From positions 62,001-126,000 of the forward strand of contig NZ_BFCB01000001.1 in NCBI RefSeq assembly GCF_003569045.1: DNA of 64,000 nt. Direction: 5' to 3'. Under the pieces are notes generated by a model that saw nothing but the letters and a program-made list of their open reading frames with translations, was not told where the DNA came from and did not search any database. The translations under genes and the position numbers were made by a program. Source of the DNA: Aggregatilinea lenta (GTDB lineage Bacteria; Chloroflexota; Anaerolineae; Aggregatilineales; Aggregatilineaceae). Of the stretch, positions 44,824 through 53,198 are shown one piece after another (position 1 is the stretch's first letter; each line of letters opens with the position of its first letter).

Positions 44824-45428
44824 TTGCCATCATCGACTACGGCGCGGGAAATTTACGCAGTGTCCGCAACGCCTTGACCCACCTGGGCGCGGACGTCACC
44901 ACAGCCAGCACGCCGGATCAGATCGAAGGCGCGGATAAGATCGTACTGCCGGGCGTCGGCGCGTTCGGCGCGGGCATGGCTGCCCTGCGCGCGGCGGGCT
45001 TCGAGGCGCCGCTGCATGAAGCGGTCGCGGCGGGCGTGCCGCTGATCGGGATCTGCCTGGGCATGCAGTACCTGTTCGAGTCCAGCGACGAGATGGGCAT
45101 CCATAAGGGCCTGGGGCTGCTGCCGGGTCGCGTGACGCGCTTCCCCGTGGACGGGCCGAAGGTCCCGCACATCGGCTGGAACCAGCTCCACGCGCGGCAG
45201 GAGACGCCGCTGCTGGCGGGCGTGCAGGACGGCAGCTACGCGTACTTCGTGCATTCCTATTACGTCGAGGCGGACGATCCGGCGGACGTGCTGGCGACGA
45301 CCGATTACGGCATCGAGTACGCGTCGGTGGTGGGGCGCGGCAGTCTGTTCGGCATCCAGCCGCACCCCGAAAAGAGCCAGACGACCGGGCTGCGTATTCT
45401 GAAGAACTTCGTGGAGATGGCCTCATGA
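44820..45428 (+). CDS. hisH: Imidazole glycerol phosphate synthase, glutaminase subunit
   Basis: The 202-residue class I glutamine amidotransferase starts MIAIIDYGAGNLRSVRNAL at ATG 44820, overlapping the phosphatase stop by four bases. Catalytic residues are Cys in GICLGMQYLFE and the His-Glu pair in GIQPHPEKSQ. It makes ammonia for HisF. AGGAGG lies 11 bases upstream. The stop overlaps hisA by four bases. Confidence 0.97.
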   Translation: MIAIIDYGAGNLRSVRNALTHLGADVTTASTPDQIEGADKIVLPGVGAFGAGMAALRAAGFEAPLHEAVAAGVPLIGICLGMQYLFESSDEMGIHKGLGLLPGRVTRFPVDGPKVPHIGWNQLHARQETPLLAGVQDGSYAYFVHSYYVEADDPADVLATTDYGIEYASVVGRGSLFGIQPHPEKSQTTGLRILKNFVEMAS

Positions 45429-46150
45429 TCGTTTATCCCGCGATTGACGTGCGGCGGGGCCGCGTCGTGCGGCTGTTCCACGGCGATCCCGCGCAGGAAA
45501 CGGTGCATGGTGACGATCCGGTGGCGATGGCGGAGCGCTGGAAAGCAGCGGGCGCAGCGTGGCTGCACGTGGTCAACCTGGACGGCACGTTGGGCGAGGC
45601 CGAATTAGCGTTGGATACGCTGCGTGTGATCGCACGCGTCGGACTGCCAGTGCAGTTCGGCGGTGGGCTGCGCACACTCGACGACGCGGCGCGCGCTCTG
45701 GACGAGGGCGCGGCGCGCGTGGTGCTGGGCACACTGGTCGTGCAGAATCCCGCGCTGGCCGGGGAAGCGGTGCGCCGCTTCGGGCCGGAGGCGGTCGCCG
45801 TGGCGCTCGACGCGCGCGACGGGTGGGTCGCCACGCATGGCTGGCAGAAGTTAAGTCAATGGACACCCACCGACCTGGGCCAGCGCTTCGCAGGAGGCGG
45901 CGTGCGCCATGCGCTGTATACGGATGTCGCGCGCGACGGCGATCTGTCCGGCGTGAACGTCGAGGGCACGTCGCTTCTGGCGCGCAACACCGGCCTGGAC
46001 GTGATCGCGTCGGGCGGCGTCGCCTCACTGGACGACCTGACCGGGCTGCGGCTGGCCGGGAACATCGCGGGCGTGGTGATCGGCAAGGCCCTGTACGAGC
46101 ACAAGTTCACGCTGGAAGAGGCGATTCGCCTCGCGTCCGTGCCACACTAG
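45425..46150 (+). CDS. hisA: Phosphoribosylformimino-AICAR-P isomerase
   Basis: The 241-residue TIM barrel starts MIVYPAIDVRRGRVVRLFHG with Asp8 catalytic and ends with TDVARDGDLSGVN holding the second catalytic Asp. The phosphate sites are VQFGGGLRT and VIASGGVASLDD. It feeds PRFAR to HisF/HisH. It overlaps hisH by four bases. The next gene follows after 12 bases. Confidence 0.97.
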   Translation: MIVYPAIDVRRGRVVRLFHGDPAQETVHGDDPVAMAERWKAAGAAWLHVVNLDGTLGEAELALDTLRVIARVGLPVQFGGGLRTLDDAARALDEGAARVVLGTLVVQNPALAGEAVRRFGPEAVAVALDARDGWVATHGWQKLSQWTPTDLGQRFAGGGVRHALYTDVARDGDLSGVNVEGTSLLARNTGLDVIASGGVASLDDLTGLRLAGNIAGVVIGKALYEHKFTLEEAIRLASVPH

Positions 46151-46162
46151 GACACAATACAC

Positions 46163-46468
46163 ATGCCTCAAATTAATGTCATCTGGTACGGGATTCTGCT
46201 GCTCGCGGCGGGCGCGGTGACGCTCGCTACGCCGGAATGGGCGCGCAACCTGTACGTGAAATCGGCCAAAAGTCGCCGCGTGGAACCGCTCAAGCGCCCC
46301 GAATGGCGCGCGAAGGAGCAGACGCTCGGCTATGCGCTGCTGGCGGCGGGCGTGGCGATCGTGGTGCTGCGGCTGGTTGTGTCCGGGCTGGCGGTGGATC
46401 TCGTCGCGTCGCTGGTGCTGTTCGTGATGATCGCGTGGCGTGTGTTCGGATTCGTCGGGGCGTATTAG
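46163..46468 (+). CDS. Small membrane protein between hisA and hisF
   Basis: The 101-residue product has three predicted membrane helices (VIWYGILLLAAGAVTLATPE, LGYALLAAGVAIVVLRLVV and LVASLVLFVMIAWRVFGF) with a basic loop (KSAKSRRVEPLKRPEWR). It begins 12 bases after hisA, so it is probably co-transcribed, but has no obvious link to histidine synthesis. A 258-base repeat-filled gap separates it from hisF. Confidence 0.7.
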   Translation: MPQINVIWYGILLLAAGAVTLATPEWARNLYVKSAKSRRVEPLKRPEWRAKEQTLGYALLAAGVAIVVLRLVVSGLAVDLVASLVLFVMIAWRVFGFVGAY

Positions 46469-46480
46469 GGCAGATCGGCG

Positions 46481-46680
46481 CAGGGCAATTGTGAATTGCT
46501 CCTACGGAACGCATCGCGCATCGCCGTAGGGGCGTATAGCTATACGCCCCTACCCAAAGCCATTGTTGGCCGCAGATCGACAAAAACCGGGCGGAGCAAG
46601 CCCCGCCCCTACGACACACGGCGGGCGCGGTTTTCTCCCCTCTCCAACTTGATTGGAGAGAGGGGTCGGGGGTGAGGTTT
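46481..46680. repeat. Repeat cluster inside the his gene group
   Basis: A GGGCAATTGTGAATTGCTCC palindrome starts near 46487. A perfect family A palindrome is at 46527-46554, a GGGCGGAGCAAGCCCCGCCC unit is at 46589-46608, and a reversed family B unit is at 46633-46680. Confidence 0.65.
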
Positions 46681-46726
46681 CTTTCGCCCTTGCCTTTGCT
46701 AACCGTTAATCGCTCAGGAGCAGCCT

Positions 46727-47500
46727 ATGTTAGCCAAGCGCATTATCCCCTGCCTGGACGTGGCCGAGGGCCGCGTCGTGAAAGGGATCAATTTCGTCAA
46801 CCTGCGCGACGCGGGCGATCCGGTCGAGCAGGCGATGATTTACGACCGCGAAGGCGCGGACGAACTCGTATTCCTCGACATCACCGCCACGCACGAAGGC
46901 CGCGATACCATGCTCGACGTGGTGCGCCGCGTGGCCGACTCGATCTTCATCCCGTTCTGCGTGGGCGGCGGCCTGCGGACCGTGGCCGACATGCGCGCGA
47001 CGCTGCTGGCGGGCGCGGACAAGATCGGCATCAACAGCGCGGCAGTCCGCACCCCGGACCTGATCACCGAGGGCGCGGAGAAATTCGGCTCGCAGTGCAT
47101 CGTGGTCGCCATCGACGCGCGCTGGAACGGCTCGAATTACGAGGTGTTCGTCAGCGGGGGCCGCACGCCGACCGGCCTGGACGCGATCGAGTGGGCGTGC
47201 GAGTGCGAGCAGCGCGGCGCGGGCGAGATCCTGCTGACGAGCATGGACCGCGACGGCACGCGCGATGGCTATGAACTGCGCCTGACGCGCACCATCGCGG
47301 ACGCCGTGACCATCCCGGTGATCGCGTCCGGCGGCGCGGGCAAGCTCGACGACTTCTACACCGCCCTGACCGACGGCGGCGCGAACGCAGCATTGGCCGC
47401 CAGCCTGTTCCACTACAAGGAACTCAGCGTCGGGCAGGTGAAGACGTACCTGGACGAGCGCGGCGTTGCCGTGCGTTTGGTGGAGGCGGCGAATGGTTAA
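46727..47500 (+). CDS. hisF: Imidazole glycerol phosphate synthase, cyclase subunit
   Basis: The 257-residue TIM barrel starts [20 protein letters not shown] with the catalytic Asp11 in CLDV and ends with [15 protein letters not shown] carrying the second catalytic Asp. Phosphate loops are CVGGGLRTV and [13 protein letters not shown]. It joins ammonia from HisH to PRFAR. AGGAGC precedes the ATG. The start of hisI overlaps its 3' end by eight bases. Confidence 0.97.
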   Translation: MLAKRIIPCLDVAEGRVVKGINFVNLRDAGDPVEQAMIYDREGADELVFLDITATHEGRDTMLDVVRRVADSIFIPFCVGGGLRTVADMRATLLAGADKIGINSAAVRTPDLITEGAEKFGSQCIVVAIDARWNGSNYEVFVSGGRTPTGLDAIEWACECEQRGAGEILLTSMDRDGTRDGYELRLTRTIADAVTIPVIASGGAGKLDDFYTALTDGGANAALAASLFHYKELSVGQVKTYLDERGVAVRLVEAANG

Positions 47501-47840
47501 TCTGGACGCGATTTTGCCCCAGCTCAAGTGGAACGAGGCCGGGCTGCTCCCCGCCGTGATCCAGGACGAGCGGACTCACGACGTGCTGATGGTCGCGTGG
47601 ATGAACGCCGACGCGCTGCGCCTGACGGTCGAGACGCGCGAGACGCATTTTTGGAGCCGCAGCCGCCGCGAGCTGTGGCACAAGGGCCGTACCAGCGGCA
47701 ATACGCAGGTGGTGACGGGCATCTGGATCGACTGCGACGCCGACACCGTGCTGGTCAAGGTCAACCCGGCAGGCCCGGCCTGCCATACCGGCAACGTGAG
47801 CTGTTTTTACCGTACCCTGGAGCAATTCGAGAATGAGTGA
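47493..47840 (+). CDS. hisI: Phosphoribosyl-AMP cyclohydrolase
   Basis: The product is 115 residues from ATG 47493 ([20 protein letters not shown]). It holds the metal-binding set [13 protein letters not shown] and [14 protein letters not shown] with the typical Cys/His/Asp ligands. In many bacteria it is fused to HisE; here hisE is a separate gene overlapping by eight bases, a likely earlier fusion partner or pre-fusion state. Confidence 0.96.
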   Translation: MVNLDAILPQLKWNEAGLLPAVIQDERTHDVLMVAWMNADALRLTVETRETHFWSRSRRELWHKGRTSGNTQVVTGIWIDCDADTVLVKVNPAGPACHTGNVSCFYRTLEQFENE

Positions 47841-48117
47841 CATGCTGGCGCGCCTATTCGCGCAGATCGAGGATCGCAAGGCGAACCCCAAGCCGGGGTC
47901 GTACACCAACAGCCTGTTCGACGCGGGCGAAGATGAGATCGTGAAGAAGATCGGGGAGGAAGCAATCGAAGTGGTGTTGGCGGTCAAGGGCCAGGGCGAC
48001 GAGCGCGTGATTTCCGAGATGGCCGACCTGACGTATCACTGTCTGGTGCTGCTGGCGCAGCGCGGCCTGACGCCGGACGACATCGCCGCCGAGCTGGAGC
48101 GGCGGCACAAGCCGTAA
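47833..48117 (+). CDS. hisE: Phosphoribosyl-ATP pyrophosphatase
   Basis: The 94-residue product (MazG-like fold) has [20 protein letters not shown] and [14 protein letters not shown] with the metal-binding Glu residues, then [17 protein letters not shown]. It hydrolyses PR-ATP to PR-AMP. It ends the gene group. hisG, hisD, hisC and hisB are not in the window. Confidence 0.96.
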   Translation: MSDMLARLFAQIEDRKANPKPGSYTNSLFDAGEDEIVKKIGEEAIEVVLAVKGQGDERVISEMADLTYHCLVLLAQRGLTPDDIAAELERRHKP

Positions 48118-48142
48118 CACCACCTGAGCGCGGGAACAAACG

Positions 48143-48754
48143 ATGAGCCAGGATCACGAGGATGCCCGGCGCACGTGGGACGATATGGCGGCTTCCTTCG
48201 ACACGGAGCCGGACCACGGGCTGCGCGATCTGCAGGTGCGGCAGGCGTGGGCGGAACTGCTCCGCATATGGATGCCCGCCGCGCCACGGGCTGTGTTGGA
48301 TGTTGGCTGCGGCACGGGATCGCTCAGTGTGCTCCTGGTGGAACAGGGCCACGCCGTGACCGGGATCGACGTCTCGCCGAACATGATTGCCCAGGCAGAA
48401 GCCAAAGCCCACGCGCTCGGTTACACCGTCCCGTTCCATGTCATGGATGCCGCATCGCCTCGCTTCGCGCCACACACGTTTGACGTGGTGCTGTGCCGCC
48501 ACGTGCTGTGGGCGCTCCCCGCCCCCGCACAGGTACTGCAGCGCTGGGTCAATCTGCTCGCCCCGCAGGGCCGCCTAATTCTGATTGAGGGCTTCTGGCA
48601 TACCGGGGCCGGGCTGCACGCGACAGATGTGGAAGCTGTGCTGCCTGGAACTGTGGCCGTGCGATCCGTGGTGAACCTCGCGGCTGAGCCTGCGTATTGG
48701 GGCAAGCCGGTCGCGGATGAGCGGTATGCGATGATCGCAGATGTGAAGGCTTAA
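48143..48754 (+). CDS. Class I SAM-dependent methyltransferase
   Basis: The 203-residue product has motif I VLDVGCGTGSLSVLLVEQGH near residue 52, TGIDVSPNMIAQAEAKA and FDVVLCRHVLWALPAPAQVL, all typical of Methyltransf_11/25. It lies 25 bases after hisE and converges with the HAD gene, overlapping it by four bases at their 3' ends. The substrate is unknown. Confidence 0.9.
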   Translation: MSQDHEDARRTWDDMAASFDTEPDHGLRDLQVRQAWAELLRIWMPAAPRAVLDVGCGTGSLSVLLVEQGHAVTGIDVSPNMIAQAEAKAHALGYTVPFHVMDAASPRFAPHTFDVVLCRHVLWALPAPAQVLQRWVNLLAPQGRLILIEGFWHTGAGLHATDVEAVLPGTVAVRSVVNLAAEPAYWGKPVADERYAMIADVKA

Positions 48755-49938
48755 TCCCCGATCCCCGCCAGCGCCGCGTTGATGTCGTCCACCACGCGAT
48801 CCGCTACGCCCGCCAGGGCCGCGCGCTTGTCCGGGTGCGGCGAGATGCCCACCGCCTCGAACGTCACGTCCAAACCCGCCGCTTGCAGCCGATCCACCGC
48901 GCCCTGTGCCGCGCGGATGCCGTTGATCGCGTCCTCGCAGACGATCACCCGCGTGTGCCCTTCGCGCAGCAGCGCCAGCGGCCCGCCGATCAGACCGCGC
49001 TCCGCGAAGTCCGCCGCCGCGCACAACGACGCGTGCTCCTCGCCGGACACCGCCGCGCCGATGGCGGCCAGCGCCTGCACCGGGGACGGTTTAATGTAGG
49101 CGGTCGTCTCGCGCCCGTTCTGCTCGGCCAGCCACTTCACGCGCCCCTGCCCCATGAGGATCAGGTTCCCGTCCACCCCCAACAGCTCCATCGCCAGCTC
49201 GCCTTCGGGTGGGTAACCGAGCGTGGGGCGATCGGGCAGATCGACGGGCGGCAGGCTGGGCCGCGCCGTGAATACCACTGCGCCGTGACCCGGCTGGGCG
49301 TGCCAGTCGAGCAGGCGCGCGCGGGACGCATCCGACAGCAGCGGCACGTCGTACACTTTCAAATAGCTGGGACTCTCGAACGCAGCGGGAAATCCGTACG
49401 TCTCCGCGAAGCGCTCGCTGCCGAGCGTATGCGTCTGGAAGACGCGCGTAGTGGGCGTATCGATCGAGTGCACGTCGGCCAGCAGCGCGGAAAACAGCGG
49501 CAGATCCTCGGCGGACAACTGCTCGCCCAGCAGCGCGAGGTAGATCGCAGCGGGATGCAGCCCGTCGGTGAGCCGCTCGCGGATGGATCGCGCCGCGTGC
49601 CGGAAGTCCGGGCGGGTCAAAGTCACCTGCGCCGCCGCGACCGCAGCCAGCGTCTGCTCGAACGTCGCGCGCCGCAGGTGGGGTGCGTCCGCCAGCGCCG
49701 CCGCCACGAGCGCGCTCAGGCACATCGCGCCCGAATCCCACTCGTTGGTGATACCGCACGCCTCGAAGAGCGCGATCTCGTCATCGTCCGGCCCCAGGGC
49801 AGGCAAGCCCATTTGCGCCGCAAAGCGATTGACCGTGTCACGCAGGGCGACCTTATAGCCCGCCGCGTGCAGCAGCACGCCGTCCACGTCGAGCAGCAGG
49901 CATGTCCGGGCGGGAGTGGGGGAGGATGTCATGCGCAC
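48751..49938 (-). CDS. HAD-like hydrolase, large
   Basis: The 395-residue product starts at GTG 49938 or ATG 49932. The HAD nucleophile motif LLLDVDGVLLHAAG is near residue 15, and VVFTARPSLP may be motif II. Motif III/IV is likely in VIVCEDAINGIRAAQGAVD, where the C-terminal Asp/Glu would bind Mg. A helical cap of about 200 residues lies between, which is larger than in most HAD phosphatases. The substrate is unknown. Confidence 0.78.
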   Translation of the reverse strand: MRMTSSPTPARTCLLLDVDGVLLHAAGYKVALRDTVNRFAAQMGLPALGPDDDEIALFEACGITNEWDSGAMCLSALVAAALADAPHLRRATFEQTLAAVAAAQVTLTRPDFRHAARSIRERLTDGLHPAAIYLALLGEQLSAEDLPLFSALLADVHSIDTPTTRVFQTHTLGSERFAETYGFPAAFESPSYLKVYDVPLLSDASRARLLDWHAQPGHGAVVFTARPSLPPVDLPDRPTLGYPPEGELAMELLGVDGNLILMGQGRVKWLAEQNGRETTAYIKPSPVQALAAIGAAVSGEEHASLCAAADFAERGLIGGPLALLREGHTRVIVCEDAINGIRAAQGAVDRLQAAGLDVTFEAVGISPHPDKRAALAGVADRVVDDINAALAGIGD

Positions 49939-49943
49939 CGCCG

Positions 49944-50267
49944 CTAACCTTCGCTGCGTTCGGCCAGGTAGGCCTCGTATTCGTCGCGCCCGACCAGCTT
50001 GCCGCCGGTCACCTGCGCATCCGCGAGCTGACGCTTTTTATCGAACGTGAACGCGATCTCGATGCGGTCGAAGCTCTTGGAGCCGACGGCCACCTTGCGC
50101 GCGAAAAAGCCCGAATCACCGTCGCTCTGTGACAGGTCGTTGTAGCGGTGCAGCCGCACGCGAATCACTTCGTCGGTCTGGTCCGACCGGACGTAATAGT
50201 ACAGTCCGTCCGGATCGCCTTCCGTGCCCTGGCTTCCGCCGCCGAACAGTTTTTTGAGGAAATCCAC
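49944..50267 (-). CDS. Hypothetical protein, small
   Basis: The 107-residue product starts MDFLKKLFGGGSQGTEGDPD, then continues with a beta-looking domain (GLYYYVRSDQTDEVIRVRLH, then FARKVAVGSKSFDRIEIAF) and ends GRDEYEAYLAERSEG. The short amphipathic start may touch the membrane. It is five bases upstream of the HAD gene on the same strand and probably shares its transcript. No family is recognised. Confidence 0.75.
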   Translation of the reverse strand: MDFLKKLFGGGSQGTEGDPDGLYYYVRSDQTDEVIRVRLHRYNDLSQSDGDSGFFARKVAVGSKSFDRIEIAFTFDKKRQLADAQVTGGKLVGRDEYEAYLAERSEG

Positions 50268-50373
50268 GCCGCGCTCTCCTTCTCCGGATCAACTCCTGGC
50301 AAGGATACCATACCGCCCCGCGCAAAGCACGCGGATTCCCGGCGGGACGGGAAGATCGCGCCGCCTGGGTACA

Positions 50374-50403
50374 AAGGCGGGCAGGGCAAGCTCCGCCCTA
50401 CGA
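50374..50403. repeat. Family A-like palindrome
   Basis: AAAGGCGGGCAGGGCAAGCTC and CGCCCTACG form an imperfect palindrome of the GGGCGGAGCAAGCCCCGCCC type. Confidence 0.4.
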
Positions 50404-50502
50404 AGGCATATCTGGGCACGCCTGGGTGACATTGCTCTCCGGTTCAAATTGGGTACACTCAACCTCACTTGTATGGAGATACCCGATCTCGGAGCGCGCA
50501 GT

Positions 50503-51351
50503 ATGGCTGATACCTGGCATAGTCTCTATCTTCCCCTGGCGGACGCCGCGCCGGTCGCGGAAGCCCTCCAATCGCTGCTGAAGGCCGACGGCTACCGCGC
50601 CTACGATCCGTTCCCCGGCGGCATGGGCACGCCGCCCGGCCTGCGCGAGATGATACGCCTGTTCGTCGCGCCGCCGCAGGACGGCTGGGTGCGCGTGCTG
50701 GGCGAAATCCCCGACACCGTGATCGACGCGCTCAGCGCACAGTTGGGCGTACCGGTGCTGCACGGCTGGCTGTCCGCCGAGGACGGCGGCTTTGCGGTGG
50801 TGCAGGACGGCACGCGCCACACCGATCCCGAAGCCGTGGCGAAGATGGTCGCGCCCGGCAAGTCGCCGGACCAACTGCGACGCGCTTTCGCGGGCGAGCT
50901 GCCCGTGCCCGTGCTCGACAGCGACCAGCCGCCCGTGGTCGCGCTTGGCATGGACGCGCTGCCGCCCGACCTGCAAGCGCGCGTCCAGCAGAAAAACGTG
51001 AATCCCGACAAGGCCGCCAGGATGTTCGAGAAGATGAGCGGCGGCTTGCTGCGCAAGGTGAGCGGCGGCGGAGACGACGACGAGCAGGCCCAGGCCCGCG
51101 CGATGATGATGGGGCAGCAGCACAACATCTGGAACAGCCTCGCCGGGCAGCGCATGCGGGCAGCGGCAGAGGTCCTCGGCCTGCTCGCGAGCTGGCGCAC
51201 GCCCGCGTACGAAGCCGTGCGCGACGCCTATCAGGTACACCGCCTGCGCGAACGCAGCCCGCGCCTGATGCTGATGCCCGGCGACAAAGAGGCGATGCAG
51301 GCCGTGCCGGACGCGCTAGCCTATATGCCCGTGTATTTCGGGCGCAAATAG
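50503..51351 (+). CDS. Hypothetical soluble protein
   Basis: The product is 282 residues from ATG 50503 (MADTWHSLYLPLADAAPVAE), preceded by GGAG; an in-frame ATG at 50473 has no ribosome-binding site. A promoter TTGCTC (50430)/TACACT (50452) lies upstream. The N-terminal half may be an alpha/beta domain that reads signals (VRVLGEIPDTVIDALSAQLG). The rest is helical and charged (RVQQKNVNPDKAARMFEKM, then GGGDDDEQAQARAMMMGQQ). No family is recognised. Confidence 0.78.
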   Translation: MADTWHSLYLPLADAAPVAEALQSLLKADGYRAYDPFPGGMGTPPGLREMIRLFVAPPQDGWVRVLGEIPDTVIDALSAQLGVPVLHGWLSAEDGGFAVVQDGTRHTDPEAVAKMVAPGKSPDQLRRAFAGELPVPVLDSDQPPVVALGMDALPPDLQARVQQKNVNPDKAARMFEKMSGGLLRKVSGGGDDDEQAQARAMMMGQQHNIWNSLAGQRMRAAAEVLGLLASWRTPAYEAVRDAYQVHRLRERSPRLMLMPGDKEAMQAVPDALAYMPVYFGRK

Positions 51352-51369
51352 GCGGGCTGGCAGAATTTT

Positions 51370-51936
51370 ATGGCTCTCACCGACCGCCAAAAATGGGAGG
51401 CGCGCTACGGCAAAGCGCCACGCTATCCGCAGGAGCACGAGCCTAACCCGCTGTTGATGCGCTGGGCGCCGCCCGCGCTGCCCGGCAGCCGCGCCCTGGA
51501 ACTGGCGTGCGGCCTGGGCCAGGACGCGCTGTGGCTGGGCGAGCACGGCTACCGGGTGGATGCGTTCGACCTCAGCTTCACGGCGCTGCGGCAGGCGCGG
51601 ACCGAGATGCAGCGCCGGGGGATCAGCGGCGTGCACTTCATCCAGGCCGACCTGGACGATTACCCGCTGCCATGCCGGGCGTATGACCTCGTGTACGTGT
51701 ACCGCTTCCTCGACCGGCGGCTGTTCCCGGCCATCCGCGACCGGGTGCGCCCCGGCGGGCTGGTGATTTACGAGACGCTGAACGTGCGCCGCCGCAAGCG
51801 GCACCCGTCCGCCAGCGCCGCGCATACGCTCGAACTGGGCGAGCTGTCAGGCCACTTCCCCGGCTGGCAGGTCCTCGCCGCCTCAGACGACAGCACGACC
51901 AGCGCCCTCGTCGCGCGCAAGCCGGAAAGCGGGTGA
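51370..51936 (+). CDS. Class I SAM-dependent methyltransferase, TehB-like
   Basis: The 188-residue product starts MALTDRQKWEARYGKAPRYP, followed by motif I ALELACGLGQDALWLGEHGY, RVDAFDLSFTALRQARTEM and YDLVYVYRFLDRRLFPAIRD. This is the TehB/Methyltransf_11-type arrangement. Its stop overlaps the GTG of the next gene by four bases, so they are coupled. Confidence 0.88.
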   Translation: MALTDRQKWEARYGKAPRYPQEHEPNPLLMRWAPPALPGSRALELACGLGQDALWLGEHGYRVDAFDLSFTALRQARTEMQRRGISGVHFIQADLDDYPLPCRAYDLVYVYRFLDRRLFPAIRDRVRPGGLVIYETLNVRRRKRHPSASAAHTLELGELSGHFPGWQVLAASDDSTTSALVARKPESG

Positions 51937-53198
51937 TCGACGTGCGGCGGGTGCTGGCAGCCCTGATTACCGCGCTGCTGCTGGTTGGCTGCTCGTTGAC
52001 CCGTGCTGATCCGCGCCCGACCGCTACGCCGGACACCCGCACACAAGACGCCCCGCTCGTGATCGCCTGGGCCGCGGACGGCGACCTGGCGGTGTGGCGC
52101 AGCGGGGACGACCTGCCGCGCCGGATCGCCAGCGGCGGCGTGATCCGGCCCCTGCTGGCTCCCGACGGCGCATCGGTCGCGTACCTGCGCGGGCCGCAAG
52201 GTGACCCGCGCAGCCTGTGGATCAGCGATACGGCGGGCGCAACCGAGCGGCAGATCGTCGACACCAGTGCTCTGGCCGACGACGGCGAAACGCGCCGCCT
52301 GTCGCAGGTGGTCTGGTCGCCGGACGGCGGGACAATTTACTTCACCACGCTCAGCGGGGACGGCCTGCATATGCGTGACGCGGATGACCTGTGGCGTGTC
52401 GATCCGCGCGGCGGCGCACCGGAGCGTCTGCTGGTGGATGGCGACGGCGGGCTGATCGCCCCGTCGCCGAACGGCGCCACACTCGCACTGGCTTCGGCGG
52501 GCGAGTACGATGCCGCGCCGGGCGCGATCACGCTGTACGTCCCGGCCACAGGCGAGCACCGCCGCGCGCTGGAGTTCCCCGCCGTGGCGACGGGCAGCGA
52601 GCAGCGCTGGCACTCCGATCCGCGCTGGCTGCCGGACGGGTCCGGCCTGCTGGTCGCCGTGCCGCCTGCCGATCTCGTCTACGGCGGCGAGGGCGATCTC
52701 GCGACGGCGCTGTGGTCGATCCCACTCGACGGTGAGGCGCGACAAATCGGGCAGATCGAGGCGGATTTCTTCGGATTACCCATGTTTTCGGCGGACGGGG
52801 CGCACGTCGCCTACTTCGCGCGCCGCACCGCCCCGGACCAGACCGCGTTCCAGTTGATGATCGCCGCACAGGACGGATCGTCGTCTGCGATCTACGCGGA
52901 AGGCGGTCTGGACGCGCTGACATTGGCCGCATGGCTGCCGCAGGGAGATCGCTTCCTGTATGGCAGCGGCGCACCGGGCGAGTGGTGGCGCGGCCAGCCG
53001 GGTGCGGAACCATCGCGCTTTCCCTCGGCAGAAACGTCCATCACCGACATCGTCTGGGCCGACCCAAACACCTACGTCTTCAGCACGCACGGCGAGGACG
53101 GCTTCACGCTCAGCTTCGGCCTGCTCGACGTGCCGGTGCGCCCGCAGACGGTCGCCACGCTGGATGCCTACCCCTTCTTCGATGCCGTGCTGCCCTGA
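51933..53198 (+). CDS. TolB-like beta-propeller lipoprotein
   Basis: The 421-residue product starts at GTG 51933. The signal sequence LAALITALLLVGCSLT contains a lipobox (LVGC), so it is a lipoprotein and a likely Lgt substrate. The rest carries WD40/TolB-like blades: WSPDGGTIYFTTLSGDG, PSPNGATLALASAG, WLPDGSGLLVAVP, FSADGAHVAYFA and WLPQGDRFLYGSG. It probably sits outside the membrane and binds protein or ligand. Its 3' end overlaps the convergent ABC permease by 31 bases. Confidence 0.88.
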   Translation: MIDVRRVLAALITALLLVGCSLTRADPRPTATPDTRTQDAPLVIAWAADGDLAVWRSGDDLPRRIASGGVIRPLLAPDGASVAYLRGPQGDPRSLWISDTAGATERQIVDTSALADDGETRRLSQVVWSPDGGTIYFTTLSGDGLHMRDADDLWRVDPRGGAPERLLVDGDGGLIAPSPNGATLALASAGEYDAAPGAITLYVPATGEHRRALEFPAVATGSEQRWHSDPRWLPDGSGLLVAVPPADLVYGGEGDLATALWSIPLDGEARQIGQIEADFFGLPMFSADGAHVAYFARRTAPDQTAFQLMIAAQDGSSSAIYAEGGLDALTLAAWLPQGDRFLYGSGAPGEWWRGQPGAEPSRFPSAETSITDIVWADPNTYVFSTHGEDGFTLSFGLLDVPVRPQTVATLDAYPFFDAVLP

